From: RPQJ01 sp963698735
Lineage (GTDB): Bacteria > Pseudomonadota > Gammaproteobacteria > Steroidobacterales > Steroidobacteraceae
NCBI GenBank assembly: GCA_963698735.1
Contig: CAVOSA010000019.1
Coordinates: 186,001-250,000 of the forward strand
Length of the DNA stretch: 64,000 nt
Direction of reading: 5' to 3'
Position 1 is the stretch's first letter. Every line of letters begins with the position of its first letter. The translations under genes and the position numbers were made by a program. This document shows positions 34,777 to 41,301 of the stretch, piece by piece. The notes below the pieces were generated by a model that saw only the letters and a list, made by a program, of their open reading frames with translations, ran no database searches and was not told the DNA's origin.

Positions 34777-35684
34777 GCGGGCGCGACGACGTAGCCGAGA
34801 CGCGGAAAGTGCACGACGACTTCACCCGCGCGTTCGTCACTGCGCCGCACGGACACACGCTGACGATTGAGCGTGACGAGTTCGCCCGCGACGGGGACCT
34901 TGCCGTAGTCATCCGGCGTGACGGTGACGCGTTGCCCGGAATGCAGGCCCGACGGATCGTCCGCGACCACGCCGAGCCCAGGGCGAGGCGTTGCGGCCCG
35001 CGCGGCCTCGATCGCCGCCGCTGCCTCAATGTCGGTTCGCTGGCCATGGCCGATCGCGCGCATGCGTTCCTCCCACTGCGCGACCCGCCGATAGGGCTCG
35101 AGCATCCCGTTCATCGCCGCCACGAAGCCGCGCGCCATCCACAGCACGTAGTACGCGGATGCGTCGGTCAGTCCCGGCTGGCCACCGGTGAGGAATTCAC
35201 GCCCGTCCGCCAGTTGCTCCTCGACCAGGTCCGCATTCGAGAGCACCTGCGCGAACATGTGCGGCGTGCGTTCGGCGAACTTCGCGAAATCCATGTGGCT
35301 GAAGAACTCGCGGCGGTCCTGCATCAGGTCGGCCGGCAGCTGGTCGTTGAGTCCCATCGACAGGCCGGCCCCAGGCTCGAAAAACTTCTCCGCCCACACA
35401 GCGAGCGCAAACGCCAGCCCCGGACCGCCGTCCGGAAAGAACGACGGTTGTGGAAACCGCTGCTCCAGTTCACGGGCGATGCAATTGGTGTCGCAGTAAA
35501 TGTCGGCGCCGATCTGCAGTACGGGCGTCTTGCGGTAGCCCCCGGTCAGGGCGGTCAGGTCAGGCTTCGGCATGACCATGGGTATCTGGACGCTGCGCCA
35601 GGACAGCCGTTTGAGCCCCAGCAGGACGCGCACTTTCTCGCCATACGGGGACCAGTCGAAGTGATGCAGGATCAGGTCGCTCAC
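34773..35684 (-). CDS. Glutathione S-transferase family protein with C-terminal extension (GST-a)
   Basis: A 303-residue GST paralogous to GST-c: DLILHHFDWSPYGEKVRVLL and TPVLQIGADIYCDTNCIARE in the thioredoxin domain, helical domain to about residue 230, then an extension with RVTVTPDDYGKVPVAGELVT and VVVHFPRLGYVV. Starts with GTG at 35684, seven bases after AGGAGGGA. It is first in the leftward unit from operator site 4 (-10 TATAGT at 35722-35717). It probably works on electrophilic products of the oxygenase gene transcribed in the other direction. Confidence 0.85.
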   Translation of the reverse strand: MSDLILHHFDWSPYGEKVRVLLGLKRLSWRSVQIPMVMPKPDLTALTGGYRKTPVLQIGADIYCDTNCIARELEQRFPQPSFFPDGGPGLAFALAVWAEKFFEPGAGLSMGLNDQLPADLMQDRREFFSHMDFAKFAERTPHMFAQVLSNADLVEEQLADGREFLTGGQPGLTDASAYYVLWMARGFVAAMNGMLEPYRRVAQWEERMRAIGHGQRTDIEAAAAIEAARAATPRPGLGVVADDPSGLHSGQRVTVTPDDYGKVPVAGELVTLNRQRVSVRRSDERAGEVVVHFPRLGYVVAPA

Positions 35685-35716
35685 GTCGTCTTCCCTCCTG
35701 GCAAAGGCCGATCATG

Positions 35717-35784
35717 ACTATAGGGCCTCGGTCCAGAAAAAAACAGTCACGCCTGTTTCTTTTGTCCGAGCCCACTCCTATACT
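35717..35784. promoter_or_regulatory. Shared palindromic operator, site 4, with divergent -10 hexamers
   Basis: AAACAGTCACGCCTGTTT at 35741-35758, flanked by CCAGAAAA on the left and CTTTT on the right. A rightward -10 TATACT (35779-35784) is 20 bp away and a leftward TATAGT (35722-35717) 18 bp away. It separates the GST unit from the Rieske-thiolase unit. Both -10 hexamers are strong and neither has a good -35. Confidence 0.78.
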
Positions 35785-35812
35785 CCCTGCGACAGATCAG
35801 AGGGGTCCTGCC

Positions 35813-37042
35813 ATGGACGCAGCCGCAACTGAAACCTTCGTCCGCCGCTTCCTCGACGGAATGCAGTACGAGGCGGGCCGCGAGGCGCCGCCGGCAGGGT
35901 TCCCGAAGTTCCCGCCGATTCCCGGTGGCCGCTACAACGACCCAGGGTTTTTCCAGGCCGAGCAACAGGCGCTCTGGAAGCGCACGTGGCTCTATGCCTG
36001 CCATACCGATGAGCTGCCGGACGCCGGCAGTTTCATGCTCTGGACCAAGACCGGATCTCCGATCCTGATCGTGCGTGGCAAGGACCGGCAGATTCGCGCG
36101 TTCTACAACACGTGCCGCCATCGCGGCGCACCGCTGGTGAAGACGGACACGGGACGCTGCGACGGTCTCGTCTGCTCCTACCACGGCTGGACGTACGCCC
36201 TCGACGGTCAGCTCGTGAACCTGCGCGACAAGCGTGACTTCGTCGGGCTCGACCTGGGCGCGCACTCGCTGGTGTCGGTGCGCTGCGAGCAGCTCGCCAA
36301 CTGGGTGTTCATCAACGAGGACCCCGGCGCGCGACCGCTGCTCGAAGACCTCGGCCCGATCCCGGGGCACCTCGAGCAGTTCCAGCCGCAGCAGCTCCGT
36401 TTCATCGAGAAGCACGGTTACGACCTCAAGTGCAACGTGAAAGTGCTGCTCGACGCGTTCCTCGAGGTCTACCACCTCAAGTCGATCCACCAGAACACGG
36501 TGGACCGCTTCCTCGACCACCGCGGCACCAGCATCGCGCTGTTCCGTCACGGCCACTCGCTCATGGTCACGCCGAACCGGCGTCCCGACTGGGTGGATCC
36601 CGGCACCGTAGGCATGCGTCGCGTAGAGACGGCCACGGTCATTTCGACCCGCAACAACCCGTCCTGGAACCTCTACCCGAACCTGGTCACTCCGATCGAT
36701 CCGTCAGGCTGCCCGTTCCTCCTGTTCTGGCCGACGGGCCCCGACTCGATGCGCATCGAGTGCCACTGGTTCGCGCCGGACTGGGGCGGCGGCGAGCCGC
36801 ACCCGCTGTGGGCCACCCGCATCGCGAACTTCGACCGCATCCTCGACGAAGATCTGCAGTTCGCGGAGAAGATCCAGAAGTCGGTCGAGTCACCCGGCTT
36901 CCGCGGCATGACGCTCAACTACCAGGAGCGCCGCATCTATCACTGGCACGAAGAACTCGATCGTCGCATCCAGGGCGCGGGCATCGACCTCCCGGCGCAC
37001 CTGCGCGTGCAGCCGCTGCTGGAACCGTACTACGAGACCTGA
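35813..37042 (+). CDS. Rieske ring-hydroxylating oxygenase, alpha subunit (oxygenase B)
   Basis: A 409-residue oxygenase. Rieske ligands are C101/H103 (NTCRHRGAPL) and C121/H124 (VCSYHGWTYALDG). Iron histidines are H221 and H226 in LEVYHLKSIHQNT, with a likely third Asp in LDEDLQFAEKIQ. It is shorter than the other two oxygenases and closer to the phenylpropionate/choline-monooxygenase-like type. The start at 35813 follows GAGGGG; the upstream open frame would include the operator and promoter. It heads the unit continuing to the HMGCS-like fusion and thiolase. No beta subunit gene follows. Confidence 0.92.
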   Translation: MDAAATETFVRRFLDGMQYEAGREAPPAGFPKFPPIPGGRYNDPGFFQAEQQALWKRTWLYACHTDELPDAGSFMLWTKTGSPILIVRGKDRQIRAFYNTCRHRGAPLVKTDTGRCDGLVCSYHGWTYALDGQLVNLRDKRDFVGLDLGAHSLVSVRCEQLANWVFINEDPGARPLLEDLGPIPGHLEQFQPQQLRFIEKHGYDLKCNVKVLLDAFLEVYHLKSIHQNTVDRFLDHRGTSIALFRHGHSLMVTPNRRPDWVDPGTVGMRRVETATVISTRNNPSWNLYPNLVTPIDPSGCPFLLFWPTGPDSMRIECHWFAPDWGGGEPHPLWATRIANFDRILDEDLQFAEKIQKSVESPGFRGMTLNYQERRIYHWHEELDRRIQGAGIDLPAHLRVQPLLEPYYET

Positions 37043-37048
37043 CGCACG

Positions 37049-38491
37049 ATGCATGGGCCCGGCATCCTGAGCTTCGGCGCGTACCTGCCGCGCCTGCGCC
37101 TAGAGCGCGCGGCAATCGCCGAGGCGATGGGCTGGGCCACCGGGCTCCGCGGCGGCAAGGCCGTGGGCAGCCGCAGTTACTGTTCATGGGACGAAGACAG
37201 CCTGACCATGGCGGTCGAAGCCGCACGCGACTGCCTCGTCGGACGGGATCGCAGCCACGTCGCTTCGCTCGCGTTCGCATCCACGTCACATCCGTTCGCC
37301 GATCGCTGCAACGCCGGCGTCGTGGCCGAAGCGCTCGACCTGCCGGAAGCGCTGCGCACGGCAGACTGCGCCGGGCATCAGCGCGCTGGCGTGGCCAACC
37401 TGCTCGAGGCGATGCGCGCTTCGCGAGCGGACGGCAGGCACAACCTGTTGGTCGCGGCGGAATGCCGCAAGGCCAAGGCTGGTAGCGAACAGGAATCGCG
37501 GTTCGGTCACGGCGCGGCGGCCGTGCTGGTCGGCACCGGGACCGCACTCGCCGCGGAGTATGTCAGTGAGGCATCGATCCGCGCGGACTTCGTCGATCAC
37601 TATCGCGACTCGACCGCCGACTATGACTACGCGTACGAAGAACGCTGGATCCGCGACGAGGGCTACCTCGCACTGGTGCCGCGGGCAATCAAGGACGCGC
37701 TGGGATCCGTCGGCGCCCATGACGTACGGCACCTCGTCGTGCAGGGCCCGCACCGCTTCGCGACCGCCGTGGCGAAGGCCGCTGGTGTGCGCGCGGAGGC
37801 CGTGCAACCTGACCTGCATGCCGAGTGCGGCGACACGGGCGTCGCCCATCCCCTGCTGCTGCTCGGTGCCGCACTCGAACGTGCCCAGGCCGGCGAACTG
37901 ATCGTGGTCGCGGGATTTGGCCAAGGGTGCGACGTGGCGGTCCTCAGGGCAACGGGTCGCGCATCGTCGCCAGGGCTTGGCTGCAGCGGCACGCTCGCCG
38001 CCGGCGTGTCGAACCGCGAGTACCTGCGATTCCTGTCGAACAGCGGGCTTGTCGACGTCGATTGGGGCATCCGCGCGGAGCGCGACAACCGCACCGCACA
38101 GCCCGCGGCCTGGCGCCGCCATCGCGACGTCACGGCCTTCTTCGGCGGCAAGTGCCGGCAGTGCGACACGGTGCAGTTCCCGCGTGCGCGCGCGTGCGTC
38201 AATCCAGAGTGCCGCGCCTTCGACACGCAGGATCCGATCCAGCTGGCGGAGACTACCGGCCGCGTGAAGACGTTCACCGAGGACTGGCTCGCCGTCACGC
38301 GCAGCCCGCCGCACGTCTACGGCAACGTCGAACTCGACGGCGGCGGCAACGTGTTCATCGAATTCGCGGACGTCCGCCCCGGTGAAATCGGCGTGGGCTC
38401 CCCGGTGCGGTTCGCATTCCGCATCAAGGACTTCGACGCCGTCCGCAGCTTCCGCCGTTACTTCTGGAAAGCCGTGCCGGTGAGGACCTGA
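37049..38491 (+). CDS. HMG-CoA-synthase-like thiolase-fold protein fused to a DUF35 OB-fold
   Basis: A 480-residue two-part protein. Residues 1 to about 340 have the fold signature of HMG-CoA synthase/KAS III: a nucleophile candidate C107 (TADCAGHQRAG) and a histidine H235 (QGPHRFATAVAKAAGV). At the position of the HMGCS catalytic glutamate (SES in archaeal enzymes) it reads STSHPF, i.e. Thr79, so true HMG-CoA synthesis is doubtful. Residues about 355-475 are a DUF35 domain with a zinc ribbon (C369, C372, C383, C388) and an OB-fold (VKTFTEDWLAVTR, GNVELDGGGNVFIEFADV). In archaea thiolase, DUF35 and HMGCS are separate subunits of one complex; here two are fused and the thiolase gene follows three bases later. 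Confidence 0.82.
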   Translation: MHGPGILSFGAYLPRLRLERAAIAEAMGWATGLRGGKAVGSRSYCSWDEDSLTMAVEAARDCLVGRDRSHVASLAFASTSHPFADRCNAGVVAEALDLPEALRTADCAGHQRAGVANLLEAMRASRADGRHNLLVAAECRKAKAGSEQESRFGHGAAAVLVGTGTALAAEYVSEASIRADFVDHYRDSTADYDYAYEERWIRDEGYLALVPRAIKDALGSVGAHDVRHLVVQGPHRFATAVAKAAGVRAEAVQPDLHAECGDTGVAHPLLLLGAALERAQAGELIVVAGFGQGCDVAVLRATGRASSPGLGCSGTLAAGVSNREYLRFLSNSGLVDVDWGIRAERDNRTAQPAAWRRHRDVTAFFGGKCRQCDTVQFPRARACVNPECRAFDTQDPIQLAETTGRVKTFTEDWLAVTRSPPHVYGNVELDGGGNVFIEFADVRPGEIGVGSPVRFAFRIKDFDAVRSFRRYFWKAVPVRT

Positions 38492-38493
38492 CC

Positions 38494-39696
38494 GTGGCGA
38501 CCGGCATCAAGGACAAGGTGGCGATCATCGGCATGGGGTGCTCGCGCTTCGGCGAGCGCTGGGACTGCAGCGCCGAAGACCTCATCGTCGAAGCGTTCAC
38601 TGAAGCGATCGCCGACGCCGGCATCGAGCGCGACCGCATTGAAGCCGCCTGGCTCGGCGTCTTCTACCAGGACCAGGGCGTGAGCCGCTCCGGCCTGCCG
38701 CTGTCGATGGCGCTCCGACTGCCGAATGTTCCGGTCACCCGGGTCGAGAATCTCTGCGCGACCGGCACCGAAGCGTTGCGCGGAGCCGTTTACGCGGTCG
38801 CGGCGGGCGCGGTGGACATCGCGCTGGCCTTCGGCGTCGAGAAACTCAAGGACACCGGTTTCGCGGGACTGCCGGAACGCACCAAGGGCACCTTCGAGGA
38901 CCTTTGGCAACCGGGCTTCACGCCGCCCGGCGCGTTCGCGCAGCTGGGTGCGGCCTACGCGGCGCGCCACGGTCATTCAATGCAGGACGTGAAGCGCGCT
39001 ATGGCGCACGTTTCCTGGAAGAGCCATGAAAACGCCGCCGCGAGCCCGAAAGCGCACCTGCGCAACCGCATCACGATCGAGCAGGTCCTGGCTGCACCGA
39101 TGGTGGCCTACCCGCTCGGGCTCTTCGACTGCTGCGGTGTGAGCGACGGAGCGGCCTGCGCGATCGTCACCACACCGGAGATTGCGGCGTCGCTCGGCAG
39201 GCGTGACATGGTGACGGTCAAGGCGCTCGCGCTGGCACCATCGAACGGCGTCGAAATGGGACATGCAAGCTGGGACGGCAGCCATACGCTCACCACCCGG
39301 CTTGCTGCCGAACGCGCCTACCGCGAGGCTGGCATCACGAGGCCTGCCGAGGAAATCAGCCTGCTCGAAGTGCACGACTGTTTCTCGATCACGGAACTGG
39401 TGCTCATGGAGGACCTCGGGTTTTCCGCGCCGGGCCGTGCCGTACACGACGTGCTCGATGGCCGGTACGACCGCACCGGCGCCGTGCCATGCCAGACGGA
39501 TGGCGGCCTGAAATGTTTCGGCCACCCCGTCGGCGCGTCGGGCCTGCGCATGGCGTACGAGATCTACACGCAGCTGCTGGGCCGGGCCGGGGAGCGCCAG
39601 CTCGCCGCACCGTCCCTCGGACTCACACACAACCTGGGCGGGATACCGAATCGCAACGTCGCGAGCGTGTCCGTGCTGGGACTGCACAGAGGTTAA
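38494..39696 (+). CDS. SCP-x-type thiolase
   Basis: A 400-residue thiolase of the sterol-carrier-protein-x/lipid-transfer type. The nucleophilic cysteine is C88 (VENLCATGTEAL), with the diagnostic HDCF motif at residues 294-297 (EVHDCFSITELVLMEDLG) and the histidine H344 in KCFGHPVGASGLRM. The C-terminal CxG motif of ordinary thiolases is replaced by THNLGG, as in SCP-x proteins. Such enzymes cleave branched or ring-derived 3-oxoacyl-CoA, or, with a DUF35 partner, act as retro-aldolases in steroid side-chain loss. The adjacent DUF35 fusion makes a complex likely. GTG start three bases after the previous stop. Confidence 0.88.
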   Translation: MATGIKDKVAIIGMGCSRFGERWDCSAEDLIVEAFTEAIADAGIERDRIEAAWLGVFYQDQGVSRSGLPLSMALRLPNVPVTRVENLCATGTEALRGAVYAVAAGAVDIALAFGVEKLKDTGFAGLPERTKGTFEDLWQPGFTPPGAFAQLGAAYAARHGHSMQDVKRAMAHVSWKSHENAAASPKAHLRNRITIEQVLAAPMVAYPLGLFDCCGVSDGAACAIVTTPEIAASLGRRDMVTVKALALAPSNGVEMGHASWDGSHTLTTRLAAERAYREAGITRPAEEISLLEVHDCFSITELVLMEDLGFSAPGRAVHDVLDGRYDRTGAVPCQTDGGLKCFGHPVGASGLRMAYEIYTQLLGRAGERQLAAPSLGLTHNLGGIPNRNVASVSVLGLHRG

Positions 39697-39698
39697 CC

Positions 39699-40592
39699 GT
39701 GGACCACAGCGTCAAGCGCCTGCAGCCAGCCAATGCGCCGCGGCAATGGGGCCTCACCGACGAGGAACTCGCCACGCGGCCCACGGTATTCCGGCCGGAC
39801 CTGCTCGCGGGAAGGGTCTTCGTCGTCTCGGGCGGCGGCTCCGGCATCGGGCGCGGCATCACCTACCTGCTGGCACGCCTCGGCGGCGACGTGATGATCT
39901 GCGGGCGCCGCGCTGACAAGCTCGAGGAAACCGCGGGCGGCATCCGCAAGCTGCTCGGCCGCGAAATCGCGACGCACGCGATGACGATCCGCGATCCCGA
40001 GCAGGTCGAGGGCATGATCGCCGCGACGTTCGAGCGCTTCGGTCGACTCGACGTGCTGGTCAACAACAGTGGCGGACAGTTCCCGCAGGCCGCGATCGAT
40101 TTCAGCGTCAAGGGCTGGAACGCCGTCATAGACACGAACCTGAACGGCACGTGGTACATGATGCAGGCGGCGGCGCGCCAGTGGCGCGACCGCGGCCAGA
40201 GCGGCAACATCGTCAACATCGTGGCGACCATCTGGCGCGGCATGCCGCAGGTCGCGCACACGTGTGCCGCGCGCGCCGGCGTGATCTACCTCAGCAAGAC
40301 CGTCGCGACGGAATGGGCGCCGCTCGGCATCCGCGTGAACTGCATCGCGCCCGGCGCGATCGCAACCGAGGGCCTCAACGTCTACCCGGACGGCGTGCCG
40401 GAACGCTTCGCCACGACCAATCCGCTGAAGCGCATGGGCGACGTCCAGGATATCGCCGAGGCGGTGGTCTATGTAGCCGCCGACTCCGGCAAGTTCGTGA
40501 CTGGCGAAGTCATTGTCGTTGATGGCGGCCACAGCACCTGGGGCGACACCGAGTGGCCCGGCGGACGACCCGACTACTTCGACGTCGGCTGA
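39699..40592 (+). CDS. SDR-family protein, dienoyl-CoA-reductase-like, with altered catalytic motif
   Basis: A 297-residue SDR beginning about 40 residues before the cofactor motif VVSGGGSGIGRGITYLLA. NNSGGQ replaces NNAG, as in 2,4-dienoyl-CoA reductases. The usual YxxxK is missing: the aligned stretch is AHTCAARAGVIYLSK, with Thr for Tyr and Arg for Lys. Peroxisomal dienoyl-CoA reductases also lack the Tyr, and IRVNCIAPGAIATEGLN matches them well. So reduction of a conjugated enoyl-CoA is the best guess, though the lysine change is odd. GTG at 39699, two bases after the thiolase stop. A longer frame upstream overlaps the thiolase gene. Confidence 0.8.
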   Translation: MDHSVKRLQPANAPRQWGLTDEELATRPTVFRPDLLAGRVFVVSGGGSGIGRGITYLLARLGGDVMICGRRADKLEETAGGIRKLLGREIATHAMTIRDPEQVEGMIAATFERFGRLDVLVNNSGGQFPQAAIDFSVKGWNAVIDTNLNGTWYMMQAAARQWRDRGQSGNIVNIVATIWRGMPQVAHTCAARAGVIYLSKTVATEWAPLGIRVNCIAPGAIATEGLNVYPDGVPERFATTNPLKRMGDVQDIAEAVVYVAADSGKFVTGEVIVVDGGHSTWGDTEWPGGRPDYFDVG

Positions 40593-40620
40593 AGCCGACG
40601 CGACACGCAGGAGACACACC

Positions 40621-41190
40621 ATGGCCGATACGCCCTTTGCCCGGACTCCGCGCGCACAACTGCCCGAGCAGTTTCACCTCGCGTGGGACACGCTCAACGG
40701 CCTGACGGGCGAGCCCGCCTTCGTCGAAGTATTCGCCTCGAACCCGGCCATGCTCGACTTCGTGATGAACCGCTTCTATGCGGGCCTGTTCTTTGGCGGC
40801 AACGTGGAACAGCGCTACAAGCAGCTGGCGCGTCTCAAGCTGTCGCTGCTGCATGGCTGCCGCACCTGCAACAAGCAGAACGTGCCGGGTGCACTGCAGG
40901 CCGGGATCACTCAGGCGCAGGTCGACGCGATGGAAGACTTCGAGTCCGGCCCATTCACCGACGCCGAAAAGGCAGTCATCGCCTACGCGGGCGAAGTCGC
41001 GCTCACCAACGCCGCTGGACGCATGTCACCCGAGCTGTATGCGCGGCTGCGCAAGTACTTCTCCGATGCCGACCTGCTCGAGCTCGGGACCGTCATGGCA
41101 ATCATTTCAGGGATGGCCAAGCTCTCGTTCGTGCTCGGCCTCGTCGAAAGGGAAGAGTACTGCCCTTTCGCGGCGCCTGCCGCGGCCTGA
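40621..41190 (+). CDS. Carboxymuconolactone decarboxylase/AhpD-like protein
   Basis: A 189-residue helical protein of the CMD/AhpD family. The redox or catalytic region LKLSLLHGCRTCNKQNVPGA has the CxxC pair C80/C83, as in AhpD-type members. Family members either decarboxylate a lactone or reduce peroxiredoxin through the CxxC. In this oxygenase-rich cluster either a ring-cleavage step or a peroxide defence role is possible. GGAGA lies upstream of the ATG; the longer open frame overlaps the SDR gene. It is last in the unit from site 4, followed by a terminator facing it. Confidence 0.83.
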   Translation: MADTPFARTPRAQLPEQFHLAWDTLNGLTGEPAFVEVFASNPAMLDFVMNRFYAGLFFGGNVEQRYKQLARLKLSLLHGCRTCNKQNVPGALQAGITQAQVDAMEDFESGPFTDAEKAVIAYAGEVALTNAAGRMSPELYARLRKYFSDADLLELGTVMAIISGMAKLSFVLGLVEREEYCPFAAPAAA

Positions 41191-41252
41191 CGCGCCCGCA
41201 CTACTGCCCGAAGGCGGCGCGCGCGACTCCACCATCAGATCCCCAAATGAAA

Positions 41253-41274
41253 CGGGGCGGCCGAAGCCGCCCCG
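41253..41274 (-). terminator. Hairpin terminator of the TonB receptor gene
   Basis: CGGGGCGG pairs with CCGCCCCG across a short loop (9-bp stem counting the inner C-G). Read leftward it is followed by GTTTCATTT, giving a moderately U-rich tail for the receptor gene that ends at 41302. It may also stop rightward transcripts coming from the CMD gene. Confidence 0.65.
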
Positions 41275-41301
41275 TCCCTCAGCCAGTTGCGGCTACCCGT
41301 A

